A DNA stretch of 64,000 bases, taken from positions 166,417 through 230,416 of the forward strand of contig NC_009390.2 in NCBI RefSeq assembly GCF_000002875.2, written 5' to 3'. Each line of letters starts with the position of its first letter. The first letter of the stretch is position 1. This DNA is from Leishmania infantum JPCM5. Taxonomy: Eukaryota > Euglenozoa > Kinetoplastea > Trypanosomatida > Trypanosomatidae. A model generated the notes under the pieces. It was given only the letters and a program-made list of their open reading frames with translations, was not told where the DNA came from and ran no database searches. The translations under genes were made by a program, and so were the position numbers. Positions 39,219-49,613 of the stretch are shown here, one piece after another.

Positions 39219-42200
39219 ATGCCCAAAGTCCGCGGAGAGGAGGGCATCGGGGTGTACCTCCGCATCCGACCGCCGCCGACATCGCAGCAGAGTCGCCTGC
39301 TCGCCACCGGCGGCGGCGGCACCGCGGCAGCCTCCAGCCCATTCGAGGCAGCGCGAGGGACCGGCCAGCCGCCGGCTACCTTTCAGTACGAAGTGGAAGA
39401 GGACTTTCAAAGGTCGATCTTGCACCTGCACACCGCGCAGCGACTCGTGCAGGATGCGCAGCGGGGGACGACAGGTCCGTCGCCGTTGCCGCCGTCCTCA
39501 GTCCCAGCGAACAGCCCACGCGGTGGTGGCGGCAGCACCATCCATGCCGCTGGTATCGACGACGTCGTGAACAACACCGTCGTTGACTTTCAGTACCGCT
39601 TCGACCGCGTTTTCAAGCCGAGCGCAACGCAAGAAGACGTCTTCGCCACCGTCGCGAAGGGCTGCGTTGAGTCGGTGCTGGATGGCATGAACAGCACCGT
39701 CTTTGCCTACGGCCAGACGGGCAGCGGCAAGACGTACAGCATCACGGGCGGGACAGAGAGCTACCAAGATCGAGGTCTCATCCCACGCGCGATGGCCATG
39801 ATCTACGAGGAAGTGGCACGGCGACGCGAGGGCGGAGGTCGACACCTGCGCCGCAGCAGCAGCGCCAAGGCCGCAGGTGATGACGGCCACCACGCCAGCG
39901 ATGACGATGCTAGTGGCGGCGGTGCCACGACGTACACCATCACCATGTCCTACCTTCAGATCTACAACGACAAGGGGCAAGACCTGCTCAACCACGGGCG
40001 CGACGCGCGCACGCTGGAGGAGCTGCCGGCCGTCACGATACACGAGATGGAGGACGACATTATGCTCAAGGGGCTCGAGCAGCACAGCGCCCCAACGCTG
40101 GCAGACGCCCTGAACCTTCTGTTCCTCGGCGACACGAACCGCCTGTACTGCGAGACGCCCATGAACAAGACGTCGTCACGCTCGCACTGCATCTTTACCA
40201 TCTATCTGGAGGCCCGCTCCGCTTCTTCTTCCGTCGTGCGTCGCTCCAAGCTGAACCTCGTCGATCTCGCCGGAAGCGAGCGCGTGAGCAAGACCGGCGT
40301 CTCGGGCACGATCTTGACGGAGGCGAAGCACATCAACCTCTCTCTCCACTTCCTCGAGCAAGTCATCGTCGCGCTCAGCGAGAAGGCGAAGGGGGTACGC
40401 GATCACGTGCCGTATCGCAACTCGTTTCTCACGATGGTGCTGCGCGACAGCCTCGGTCGCAACTGCAAGACAGTCATGCTCGCCACGGCGCACGTCGTTG
40501 CCTCGCAGGTGGCGGAGACGATGAGCACATGCCAGTTTGCGCAGCGCGTCGCATTGATCCAGCAGGCACCGCAGGTGAACGTGGAGACGGACCCGGTGCT
40601 GCTCGTGCGCAGGCTGCGCGCGGAGGTGGCACAGCTCAAGGACGAAGTCGCCTACCTCCGCGCGAACGGCGGCGGCAGTGGTGCGGCGTCACTGGCGGCC
40701 GACCGCACGCTGACGGCGGATGAAAAGAGCGTATGCCGCGGCATGGTCGATGCGTACATCCAGAAGGCTGCTGTGGATGGCGATTGGAGCTCCCGCCTCA
40801 CCGGCCTTAACGGGGATATGGCTCGTATATACTGCTGCTATGAGATTCTACGCGAGCGTCTCGTGCGCGGCGGCGGTGGCGTGCCCCACGATACGCAGCA
40901 ACAGCGGCAGCAGAAACAGCGGCTGGAAGACAGCGAAGCGCAGGTGACGGCACTGCGGCACACTCTGCAGCTCAAGGAAAACGAGCTGCAGATGTTATTG
41001 ACGGTGCTCAAGAAGGCGGGGCACGCTGACGCGACGAGCAGCGTTGGCGGGGCGGGCGGCGGCGCAAGCCTCTGTGCCGCCGGTATGCGGTACAACGCCG
41101 TTGCGCAGACACCTCACAGCGACGGAGGCGCCATCAGCGGCAGCGGAGAGGCGAAAGGCGTGGCGGGTGTGCCCTTTATTTTCACGATATCGCGAAGCAG
41201 CTCCGGAAGTCGGAGTGCGAACGTCGGTGACGTGCAGAATGACGAGCAGCAGCAGGCCGAGCTCTCGCTGAGGCGGAGCATCTACCGTGACGCTCAGCAA
41301 CTAGTTGCTCAGTTGCGCCGGTCAGCTGGCGCAGCTCTCACGCAAGCCACGGCAGCTGCAGCGCCACCGCACGCGGAGAGTACAGTCGAGGCGGCGCTGG
41401 CCCGTGTCACCACCCTTGCACAGCAAGGTCAGTTCACTGAGGCCGAGGTTGCAGTCGCCACGGAGTTCCTCGAGAGCAAGCGTGAGTACCAGCAGCACGT
41501 CGCGAACTTGCACGAGCGCGGCGAAGGGGACAAGAACAACGGGGGCGGCAGCGGCAGCGGCAGTGGTGCTGGTGGTGGTGATGCCCGCACTGCGGTGGAC
41601 GTGCTGATGGACGAGCAGTTTCTGCAGAACCGCGCGCAGGCGCTGGAGGCGTTCAAGGCCTCCTACGAGGCGCAGCACAAGGTGGAGGAGATAAAGCAGC
41701 TGCTCCGGCCCACGTACGCAGCGTGCAAGGCCACGGCGCAGCAGCTCAACGCCTGCGTAGACGCCATTAAACAGCTGAAAACCAAGATCCAGCGCCGGCG
41801 AGCCGAGCGGGCGGCGGACGGCAGCGATGTCGTAGACGCCGAGGAAGCCGCGTGGCTGGCGGAGCTGAGCTCTATGAAAGAGCGCTACAACGTTCACGCG
41901 GCGCAGCTGCGGCACGACAAGGAGGAAATCGACGGCATGCATGCCTATCTCAAGCACGCACAGGAGCAGCTGGTGCGCGACTTTGAGCGCTGGTTCAGCG
42001 CGCGGCAGCAGCAGGTGCAGCTGGCTGTGCAGCAGCAAGAGCTGCACGCGCAGCGCCGGCACGAGGAAGAGAAACGAGCGGAGCTGACAGATGGCTTGCG
42101 AGCGGCCCTCGGGGTATCGCCAACCAACGTTCCGTTGTCCGAGAAGCCAGGCCCGACCATGTGCGTCACGCCGCCACCGTCGCCGCGTGGCGACACGGGT

Positions 42201-42896
42201 TACACTGCGAGCTCAATCACGAGTAGCCAGTGCGGCAGCAGCCTGCCCTTCTCGCCACTATTCTCGGCCGCTCAGCGACAACGCCCCTACGCGCACTCGG
42301 CCTCCGACTCCATGATCGCAGCGCCGTGCCTGCCCAACACGAGCGGCAGTGGCGGGTTGTCAGCAGTGCTGTTGCCATCCACCACGCAGGCGCCTGTGCG
42401 CGGTGAGCACCACTCCTCGTCGGTGCCGACACTCTCTCTGACTACACCGTCCGCGCGGCTGGCGATGACGGTGAAAGATGGACAGCTGCACTCTGCGGAC
42501 GTGGCCTTGGCACGCCTATCGTTGTCGCCTACGGTGCAGCGAGACGGCTCCAGCACATCGCCACCGGCTACCTCGCCAGGGCTCACGGGGCCAGCGCAGA
42601 ACGGCTGGACAACAGCGAAGGCGAGCACCACGTTGATGATGGGTGGCGGTACGGAAACCACACCGAGCCCGACGCGGCCGTTCCATCTCCTCCCTCTTGG
42701 CGACACCACCACCACGAACACGACCGCCAACGGCACGGCCTCGTCTGTCGCCCCCGCCGGCAGCGCCGCCTCTGCCAACAAGAAGCCGAGCAACCCGTAC
42801 TTCCCGCTGTTCCCGTCCACCGGGAACGCCGCGGCGGATGCACAGCTGGCGGAGCTCTACAAGGCGAGAGAGGCCATGCGCAAGCAGTTCCAGTGA
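39219..42896 (+). CDS. KIF9B: kinesin-9 family motor, KIF6-type (KIF9B)
   Basis: 1,225 residues with an N-terminal motor. P-loop GQTGSGKT lies at 165-172, switch I NKTSSRSH at about 316-323, switch II DLAGSE at about 349-354. Family-specific text is LLFLGDTNRLYCETPMN, SHCIFTIYLEARS, TEAKHINLSLHFLEQVIVAL, DHVPYRNSFLTMVLRDSLG and CQFAQRVALI, which follow human KIF6 more closely than KIF9. Kinesin-9B of trypanosomes is a flagellar motor needed for axoneme and paraflagellar rod assembly, so a flagellar location is expected. The motor carries two extra segments: a Gly/Pro/Ser insertion near residues 30-110 and a charged His/Asp/Ser insertion at about 205-242 before the SYLQIYN strand. Downstream are coiled coils (LEAFKASYEAQHKVEEIKQL and later) and a disordered tail from about 965. 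Catalytic residues look intact. Confidence 0.95.
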   Translation: MPKVRGEEGIGVYLRIRPPPTSQQSRLLATGGGGTAAASSPFEAARGTGQPPATFQYEVEEDFQRSILHLHTAQRLVQDAQRGTTGPSPLPPSSVPANSPRGGGGSTIHAAGIDDVVNNTVVDFQYRFDRVFKPSATQEDVFATVAKGCVESVLDGMNSTVFAYGQTGSGKTYSITGGTESYQDRGLIPRAMAMIYEEVARRREGGGRHLRRSSSAKAAGDDGHHASDDDASGGGATTYTITMSYLQIYNDKGQDLLNHGRDARTLEELPAVTIHEMEDDIMLKGLEQHSAPTLADALNLLFLGDTNRLYCETPMNKTSSRSHCIFTIYLEARSASSSVVRRSKLNLVDLAGSERVSKTGVSGTILTEAKHINLSLHFLEQVIVALSEKAKGVRDHVPYRNSFLTMVLRDSLGRNCKTVMLATAHVVASQVAETMSTCQFAQRVALIQQAPQVNVETDPVLLVRRLRAEVAQLKDEVAYLRANGGGSGAASLAADRTLTADEKSVCRGMVDAYIQKAAVDGDWSSRLTGLNGDMARIYCCYEILRERLVRGGGGVPHDTQQQRQQKQRLEDSEAQVTALRHTLQLKENELQMLLTVLKKAGHADATSSVGGAGGGASLCAAGMRYNAVAQTPHSDGGAISGSGEAKGVAGVPFIFTISRSSSGSRSANVGDVQNDEQQQAELSLRRSIYRDAQQLVAQLRRSAGAALTQATAAAAPPHAESTVEAALARVTTLAQQGQFTEAEVAVATEFLESKREYQQHVANLHERGEGDKNNGGGSGSGSGAGGGDARTAVDVLMDEQFLQNRAQALEAFKASYEAQHKVEEIKQLLRPTYAACKATAQQLNACVDAIKQLKTKIQRRRAERAADGSDVVDAEEAAWLAELSSMKERYNVHAAQLRHDKEEIDGMHAYLKHAQEQLVRDFERWFSARQQQVQLAVQQQELHAQRRHEEEKRAELTDGLRAALGVSPTNVPLSEKPGPTMCVTPPPSPRGDTGYTASSITSSQCGSSLPFSPLFSAAQRQRPYAHSASDSMIAAPCLPNTSGSGGLSAVLLPSTTQAPVRGEHHSSSVPTLSLTTPSARLAMTVKDGQLHSADVALARLSLSPTVQRDGSSTSPPATSPGLTGPAQNGWTTAKASTTLMMGGGTETTPSPTRPFHLLPLGDTTTTNTTANGTASSVAPAGSAASANKKPSNPYFPLFPSTGNAAADAQLAELYKAREAMRKQFQ

Positions 42897-43791
42897 AGCG
42901 CGGGAGACACACTGGAATGGGGAGGAGGGCGAGCGGCACCTGCGCCAGCGTCAGTGCTTCCCTTCCTGGCTCCCCCCCTTACCTCCACCACCACCATCAA
43001 CCACCCATAGCAATCCTCGTTGCTCCCTCCCAATGCGGACGCGCGTGTGCGGCATTAGACCGGTGGGCATGTATGCATGCACGTGTATCTGCCCCGCCGC
43101 ACTGGCGCGGCTCTATTTCTTCCCCCGTTGCTGTCGGTGTGGCACTCGTGTCCGTCCTATTCATTGTTCCTGTCGTGCATCGGCGCTCATCTTCGCACTC
43201 TGCACTTTCCTCAACGCACCAGCACTTCGCTTACGGTCGAAAGCATGAGAAGCACGCGGCCCCGCAAGGCAGTGAGAGAGCGAGCGGTCCCTCGGTCAGT
43301 CAGGTGAGTAGGCCGTGCCCCGGCTGATCCTCATTCGGGCATGCCAGGGGGAGGGGGAGGAGAGGCGCTCACGGCGTCTGGTGGTGCTGCTGTTCTCGGA
43401 GCAGCTCTGGAAACTGCCAACCCAACCTGACCCAACCCCCTCCTCTCTCTGTCATCTGCCATCTGCCACGCGAGCTCTATCCCTCCCCCCTCCCCTCATG
43501 CCCTCTATCGATCCCGTGTCTCACGCATTCTTGTATCCTTCCCTTCCCTTGATAGCGCCTCACATGCGTTTGCGTAGCGCGCCTCTTCTCCTCTGTGTGC
43601 ACTGCCCTCCCTCCTCCCTCTCTCCTCCCGTGGTCGTCTCCGCAACCGCCTCAGAGTGCGCGGGCGAAAGACTTGGGAGAGCACAGCACGAGCCCCACCC
43701 GGTGGCTGCCAGCTAGACACGCGCACAGAAAAGGAAAGCACACGGCCGCAAGCTCGCCAACCCCACCCCACCCCACCACCTCCCCAACGCC
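42897..43791. other. inter-CDS region
   Basis: About 0.9 kb, no gene. A CT tract at 43606-43652 with AG at 43653-43654 is a candidate acceptor. A C-rich CCCCA repeat lies at 43761-43778, just before the ATG. Confidence 0.7.
43606..43654 (+). other. candidate trans-splice acceptor for the ankyrin gene
   Basis: A long CT-rich tract ends at CCTCAG (AG 43653-43654), 138 nt upstream of the ATG. Pattern only. Confidence 0.5.
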
Positions 43792-46700
43792 ATGGCCTCG
43801 ACGCTGCCACCGGAAAAGAAGCGGAAGGCCACCAAGGCGGCAGCGGGAACAGCGTCCCAACGGAAGGGCAACGCTGGTGGCGGCGGTGAGCACGTGCGCG
43901 AGGACCCCCACCACACATGGAACCAGCAACTCATGGAGGCCTGCCTCGCCTGCGATGCGGCGGCGGTGCGGAAACTGATCGAGCGCGGCGCCGACCCAGT
44001 CAACGCGCGCGAAGTGCCGCCCCTGAGCTACTACACGGGCCCCATCATTCAGCAGCTGCAGCTCCAGCAGCAAGCCTCATCCGAGGCCCGGTCTCACTCA
44101 GAACCGCTCGTCATTGATCAGCTGCGTGGGGATCAACCACCGCGGCAGCAGAGCCCGTTGAGCGGCTCGTCGCTGCCGCTGCCTGCTGCCGCGGCAGCGG
44201 TCCCCGACAGTCTCCCTCCGTTGGCGGCGATGCTGCTCTCCGGCCTTAACACGCCAGCCGCGCTGGAGGTGATGAAGGTGCTCATTCAACACGGCGCGAG
44301 CGTCAACGATACCTTCTCGTTTTCTGTAGCCCCCCTCACCGCTGCACGGCCTGGCACGGACGTGAGCGAAAACGAGAGCGGCGGCAGCACCGCCTACGGG
44401 GCGTCGGCGAACGACAGCGGTGGGCACCGCAAGAACACATGCGTCTCCAGCCCGGATCCGAAAGGCAAGCAGCCCAGTGGTAAGAGGAAGGCGTCGGTCA
44501 TCGGGACAGCCCTTACGGCGGCGGCCGGTGGGTCTGCGCTCGTCAGCGCCGCCGGCACACCGGGCGGTGCCGCTGTGAACCCGCCCGAGGCACCAAGGCA
44601 CGAGGAGAGCACCATCGTTGGCTCCGTCTTGCACTACGTTGTTGCCCACGGAGACCACGCTCAACTTCTACGCCTGCTGCTCCTCGCAGCCACCGCCGTC
44701 CACTCCGCCGCCGGCGCAGCGCCTGTTTCACCGTCGCTACCGCTGCCGCTGCAGCAACAGCTGGCGACGGGCGAGCCCCACGCTGAGGGTTCCACGGCGT
44801 TCTTGCCGCACCTCTTTCCTGTTCCGCTTCCCTGCACCCTCTTGCCTGCCGTCGAGGCGGAGACGATCGTTGGTTTCATGCGGTGGCAGCACCAGCAGCG
44901 TCTCGGTGGAACAGCAGACGCCGCCGGACCGAATGGTTTGCCATCACCGACCGCCACTCCGCGTGTGTCACAGTCGCGCAAGAGTCACATTGTGAGCAAC
45001 GCCGCTGCAACCGCCCGCACTTACGGCTCCGCGGCGGCAGCGCAGCCGGCCACAGCCGTCCTTCCGGCACAGGCAGCTGGGCCCGTGAGCGCCACCAGCC
45101 TCGTGTCGCCGTCTGCGGCGGAGGCTGTGCTGACCGCACTCCAGCAAGTCCTGCGGCAGCGCCAGACGAGCACCGGCGGCTACCACGGCTTGCCGATCCT
45201 CATGAGCGTGTACCCGCAGCAGCAGCAGAAAGAAGACAAAGCCGAGCTCGGCGGCGGGGCAGCCACGGGCAGCGCCGCGGCACCGGTCGTCGTTGCCGCT
45301 GCCGCTCCCTGCAACTGGTGGAGCCTGGCCGGCCTCTGCGACGCCGCTGATGCAGTCGTCACCGACGGCCTGTACCAGCGCACGCGGCTCAACTTTAATC
45401 TTCTCGACACGTGTGGCCGCTCCGCCGCCACGCTCGCGCTCGAGCGTGGCGACACGCTCTCCGTGCGGCTCCTTTCGTTCTACGGTGCGCATGTGGCCTT
45501 TGATGGGCAAGTGAACGCATCGCACACCCGCCTAGCGCGCGCCTGCACCCACGGCGATGTCGCCCGCGTCGAGGCGCTGCTCCGCCAAGGCGACTCGATC
45601 ACGCAGATCTCGGCGGACGGCCGCTACACGCTTGTGCACTACGCCGCCGCGCAGCCAAGCGTCCTGCGGACGTTGGTGGAGCATGGGTTGTCGCTGGAGT
45701 TCGAGAACGCCTTTGGGGAGTCGGCGCTGACGTCGCTGCTGCGGCACGGCACGGCACGGAACGACCCGCGGTACGTGCAGACCCTGCTGGCCATCGCCGC
45801 CGCCGTGCGCAGTGCTTCGACGGATGGGGCGACGAACACGGCCACGGCGAACCTCGTGAACAGCATCGGCAGCACCATCTCCGCCAACGCCGTGCGCTTC
45901 GCGCAGCTGTCGACGGCGGTGCAGCGCAACATGATTCTGTGCCCGCCGACGCCAATCACGACGCTCATGAACGCAGGCGGCGCAGCGTCGGGCTCGCCGG
46001 CAGCCCATCTCCGTCTTATAAGCAATAACGTGAGCCACGGCACGGTAGCACAAGGGACGGCCAGCAAGAGCAACGGCGGCAACGCGTCGCGCCCCTCAGC
46101 GCGTCAGTCCTTCTTGGGGGGTTGCGAGGTCGGCACGTGGTGGTCATTCCTGCCGCCGACAGCGACGACAGCCGACGTGCTGGACTCGCTGCTGCGTGCG
46201 GGCGCAGTAATGCAGGGTTTTGTGCCGGACGAGGAGCTGGACTTGCCCTACGTGCTCTTCTCGGAGCGGCAAACGTCCATCAGCGCGTGGGGCGGTGGCG
46301 CCCGCGGGTTCGCGTCGGCGGCCGACGAAGACGACGAGGCCGAAGATGACGATATCAGCGACGGCGGCGTGGAGGAAAGCGGCAACGCTGACGGCGAGGA
46401 CGACTACGGGTACGACGACGATGACGGCAGCGTTGCCGACGCCGGCGGCTACAAGGCGAGCCGCACACCCCTCTCCGCCTCGGTGGCGACGATCACGCCC
46501 GCCTCGGAGCAACGTGATCGTGGCAGGAGGCGGCAGAAGCGGGGCGACGTGCTGCCGGCACGACTGCCGATGCGTCTCACCCCCCTCCACCACGCCATCT
46601 TCGACTACCACCCCGAGTTGATTCGCCGCCTCCTGGTCGACTACCGCGTCGACCCCATGCACCGCGATTCGCAAGGCGCGACAGCGGTACACTATGCCGC

Positions 46701-49536
46701 CCTCTGCACGCACGCGCAGTCGGTGCTGGAGCTGCTGCTCTCACCACAGGTTTTGGCGCCGAACGCCATCGGCAACAGCAAGGGCCGCCTGAGCAGCAAC
46801 CCCGGTCCTGACGTGATCACCGGTGCCGCGTCGGCAGTCGCCGGCGCATCGTCCGCTGCCGCAGGGCCTTCGGACGTCCGCATCGATCTCAACGCCATCG
46901 ATATGGCGGGCCGCACTCCGCTCTTCTACGCCGCCTACGTCGGCAACGCGACGGCGGTGCAGCGCCTAATCCGCTTCGGGGGCGCGACGCTGCTGTGCGG
47001 TAAGGCAGACAAGGACGGATACACACCGCTGCACGTAGCGGTTCAGCAGCGGCACGCCGACATTGTGGAGCTGCTCATCCGCCACTCGAACCAGTTGATG
47101 AGCAGCGCCGCGGGAGTAGGGCGCGGGCAGCCGGTGGACGTCCTCGCGGAGCTGCTCGCTAGCACCAGCAGCGGGGGTGGTTCGGCAGGACGCTCCTCGC
47201 GCGGTGGAACGCGTCTCGGTGCGCACCGCCGCAGCAGTAGCGTCTTGGCACCGGGGAGCGGTCACCACGGTCAGGGCGGCTCCCACAGCGCGGGCGAGCC
47301 GTCGTTGGCGGGTCTCACCGGTATCGCGAACCCGGAGCTGCTTGTTAACGTGGAAGCGGTAGAGAGCGTGACGCACATGACCGCGCTAGAGATGGCGATC
47401 AAGGCGCAGCAGCAACCGCAGCAGTCGACCTCCTCCTCGGCATCTCTTTCGGAGGCGCAGGAGCTGCAGAAGGAACGGCTCCTGCGCATTGTCTCGGTGC
47501 TGCTCTCCGAGGCGCAGGCCAGCCCGCTCCGGCCGAGCGGGCTGGCCAACGGCGGTGCGCTGCTGCACCGCGCCGTCGCCGATGGCAACGTGGAGATGGC
47601 GGAGCTGCTCTTGTCGCAGTACACGGATCCGAACGAGGTCGACGACGTGAATGAGACGCCCCTCTTTCTCGCGCTCCGGCTCGCCGCGCCTGCGTCTGCG
47701 CTGCAGGCGAGCTCAGCAGAGCAGAAGCAGCAGCACCGCCTCCGTCGCACCTCGCTTGTTCGGGTTCTCCTGCAGTATGGCGCCACGCCCTACGCGCAGA
47801 GTAGCGTTCACCTGCAGACACCCTTGCATCTCGCGGCGAGCAGCCTGGCCGACGACGATGAGATTGTTCAGCTCCTCTTCTACTCGACTCCCGACGCCGG
47901 CGGCGGCTACGGTGCAGTTCGCCGGCGGCGGCAGGAGCAGCAGAGGCACCAACAAGCACCGTCCTACGCCGCGGACGTGATGGACGGAGACGCACCAAGA
48001 GACAACTATCCCCTTGGCGGCAGCATGGGAGGTGGCAGTAGTGCCAGGGGGCGCCACAGCAGCAGCAGCGGCGGTTCCACAGCAGGACGCAAGAACTTTG
48101 AGCGTCGCGTACGCGAGCGACGCGCACAGCAGCAGCAGCAGCAGCAGCAACGCCGCTCCTCGCCATCCCCTTCATCGACAGGCCGATCCATAAGCACATT
48201 CCCGGGTCCTCGCCGCAAGCCGTGGAGAGCTGCCGCCGCCTTGTCCGAGAGTGATCGCGGCTCCAGCGCCGCTGACTTTGATGGCCCCACCGACGATCAA
48301 TCCTTGCTGGCGAACAGCAGTTTTGGCTATCATGAAGCCCTCAACCGCAGCGTTGCCAGTGTAGAGCAGGCGGGGGCAGATCAGAGCCTGTCGCGCACGG
48401 GGGAAGAGCTCGTGCCTGACAGTCGCGCCGGCGGCGACGCCGAGGAGGACGTGCTGCAGGACGAACATCAACAGTTCCTGAAGCGACTGGCGCAGTGGCA
48501 GTGCGCGGACCACTTGCTGGAGCCGGAGAAGTGCTGGATGCTGACGGATGCGCAGGGGCAGACGCCACTGCACGTTCTCTGCAGTCGCTCCTCACCTGCC
48601 CTTCAGCGTATGCCGGCTGTGCTGAAGCTTCTCGAAGACCTGCAAGCCGTGACACGCACCAACTCAGCTATCGCTGCTGTGGCGGCCGGTGTCTTCGACG
48701 GCACGCGTGACGACGATCATGTTCTCTCGTTGTGCTGGCACCTCTCCGACGCGCATGGCCGCACGCCGTTGCACGCGGCGGCGCAGAGCGGCTTCGTAGA
48801 GGCGATGGAGTACATTCTAAAGCAGGCGCCGAAAAGTGCTCTTGCCGTGGACATGCAGGGCCGCACGCCGCTGCATGCGTGTGTGTTGATGGCCGCCTCG
48901 CCAACCGCCGCCACAGCCGTCCCTACACACGCACAGGGCGACGACGAGGAGGAGGTGGTGGTGGTGGCGGCGGAGCGGGCGACGCGGCTGCGACGCATGC
49001 TGTCGCTGCTGCGTAGTGCGGTCGCCGCCGCCGACAGCAGCGGGGCGGCCGGGACGGCAAAGCCCTCGTTGCCGCTGCAGCTGCAGGGGACACCATTGCG
49101 TCGCGCCGCTGGTGACGTCCTGCCGTCACTCTCGATGAAGACGATCAAGACAATGAGCAACGCCATCGGGAGCGCCGCGGCGCCGCACTCCTCCGCTCAG
49201 CGCTTGGTTGCTTCTCTCGTGCAGGGGTCTTCCATAACGGCTCAGCTGCAGCGTTGGCAGCAGTCACGCCATTGGGGATGTCCTGCCCTCGCCATGAAGG
49301 GCATCGGCAGAACCAGCGCCCACATGCGTACAGCGTGTGGGGACGGCTTGGCAGCAGCAGCAGTACCGGCTTCGCGCGACTTGCAGCCGAGCGACGGCGT
49401 CTTAACCTCTTCAGGCGCCGCGAGTGAGTGGAAGACTTACGTGCAGCTGCCAGATGGACAAGGACGGACAGCGCTGCTGCTGGCGGCGGAGGTCGGCAAC
49501 GTCGGCGCTGCTCGAGAGCTCCTGAGGACCATGTAG
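43792..49536 (+). CDS. giant ankyrin-repeat protein
   Basis: 1,914 residues. Ankyrin units are scattered among long Ala/Ser/Gly-rich linkers: about 43-72 (LMEACLACDAAAVRKLIERG), 576-650 (RLARACTHGDVARVEALLRQ and the next), 927-985 (LTPLHHAIFDYHPELIRRLL, then AVHYAA), 1032-1100 (GRTPLFYAAYVGNATAVQRL and GYTPLHVAVQQRHADIVELL), 1250-1370 (LLHRAVADGNVEMAELLLSQ, TPLHLAASS), 1579-1600 (GQTPLHVLC), 1645-1703 (GRTPLHAAAQSGFVEAMEYI, GRTPLHACV) and 1884-1914. The last repeat ends exactly at the stop. A basic PPEKKRKATK lies at the N-terminus, an acidic Asp/Glu stretch at about 845-885 and poly-Gln at about 1446-1453. Ankyrins mediate protein binding; no catalytic domain is visible, so the role is unknown. 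Confidence 0.92.
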   Translation: MASTLPPEKKRKATKAAAGTASQRKGNAGGGGEHVREDPHHTWNQQLMEACLACDAAAVRKLIERGADPVNAREVPPLSYYTGPIIQQLQLQQQASSEARSHSEPLVIDQLRGDQPPRQQSPLSGSSLPLPAAAAAVPDSLPPLAAMLLSGLNTPAALEVMKVLIQHGASVNDTFSFSVAPLTAARPGTDVSENESGGSTAYGASANDSGGHRKNTCVSSPDPKGKQPSGKRKASVIGTALTAAAGGSALVSAAGTPGGAAVNPPEAPRHEESTIVGSVLHYVVAHGDHAQLLRLLLLAATAVHSAAGAAPVSPSLPLPLQQQLATGEPHAEGSTAFLPHLFPVPLPCTLLPAVEAETIVGFMRWQHQQRLGGTADAAGPNGLPSPTATPRVSQSRKSHIVSNAAATARTYGSAAAAQPATAVLPAQAAGPVSATSLVSPSAAEAVLTALQQVLRQRQTSTGGYHGLPILMSVYPQQQQKEDKAELGGGAATGSAAAPVVVAAAAPCNWWSLAGLCDAADAVVTDGLYQRTRLNFNLLDTCGRSAATLALERGDTLSVRLLSFYGAHVAFDGQVNASHTRLARACTHGDVARVEALLRQGDSITQISADGRYTLVHYAAAQPSVLRTLVEHGLSLEFENAFGESALTSLLRHGTARNDPRYVQTLLAIAAAVRSASTDGATNTATANLVNSIGSTISANAVRFAQLSTAVQRNMILCPPTPITTLMNAGGAASGSPAAHLRLISNNVSHGTVAQGTASKSNGGNASRPSARQSFLGGCEVGTWWSFLPPTATTADVLDSLLRAGAVMQGFVPDEELDLPYVLFSERQTSISAWGGGARGFASAADEDDEAEDDDISDGGVEESGNADGEDDYGYDDDDGSVADAGGYKASRTPLSASVATITPASEQRDRGRRRQKRGDVLPARLPMRLTPLHHAIFDYHPELIRRLLVDYRVDPMHRDSQGATAVHYAALCTHAQSVLELLLSPQVLAPNAIGNSKGRLSSNPGPDVITGAASAVAGASSAAAGPSDVRIDLNAIDMAGRTPLFYAAYVGNATAVQRLIRFGGATLLCGKADKDGYTPLHVAVQQRHADIVELLIRHSNQLMSSAAGVGRGQPVDVLAELLASTSSGGGSAGRSSRGGTRLGAHRRSSSVLAPGSGHHGQGGSHSAGEPSLAGLTGIANPELLVNVEAVESVTHMTALEMAIKAQQQPQQSTSSSASLSEAQELQKERLLRIVSVLLSEAQASPLRPSGLANGGALLHRAVADGNVEMAELLLSQYTDPNEVDDVNETPLFLALRLAAPASALQASSAEQKQQHRLRRTSLVRVLLQYGATPYAQSSVHLQTPLHLAASSLADDDEIVQLLFYSTPDAGGGYGAVRRRRQEQQRHQQAPSYAADVMDGDAPRDNYPLGGSMGGGSSARGRHSSSSGGSTAGRKNFERRVRERRAQQQQQQQQRRSSPSPSSTGRSISTFPGPRRKPWRAAAALSESDRGSSAADFDGPTDDQSLLANSSFGYHEALNRSVASVEQAGADQSLSRTGEELVPDSRAGGDAEEDVLQDEHQQFLKRLAQWQCADHLLEPEKCWMLTDAQGQTPLHVLCSRSSPALQRMPAVLKLLEDLQAVTRTNSAIAAVAAGVFDGTRDDDHVLSLCWHLSDAHGRTPLHAAAQSGFVEAMEYILKQAPKSALAVDMQGRTPLHACVLMAASPTAATAVPTHAQGDDEEEVVVVAAERATRLRRMLSLLRSAVAAADSSGAAGTAKPSLPLQLQGTPLRRAAGDVLPSLSMKTIKTMSNAIGSAAAPHSSAQRLVASLVQGSSITAQLQRWQQSRHWGCPALAMKGIGRTSAHMRTACGDGLAAAAVPASRDLQPSDGVLTSSGAASEWKTYVQLPDGQGRTALLLAAEVGNVGAARELLRTM
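47517..47547. repeat. 13-bp inverted repeat with 5-nt loop within CDS
   Basis: The left arm GGCCAGCCCGCTC and its exact complement flank CGGCC. It encodes QASPLRPSGLANG, just before an ankyrin unit. Confidence 0.9.
48125..48150. repeat. (CAG)n coding repeat (poly-Gln)
   Basis: About eight consecutive CAG/CAA codons in the ankyrin gene. Likely length-variable. Confidence 0.85.
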
Positions 49537-49592
49537 ACAAGCACGGAGGTAGCAGGCTGGCGGAAGAATGAGAACGGCGTGAGTGCACGAGT

Positions 49593-49613
49593 GGGAGGGG
49601 GAGGGGGAGGGGG
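49593..49613 (+). promoter_or_regulatory. G-quadruplex-type motif in the 3'UTR
   Basis: Four G-tracts (3, 5, 5 and 5) separated by single A residues on the sense strand, about 60 nt after the ankyrin stop. It fits the canonical G4 pattern in DNA and in the transcript. Confidence 0.7.
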
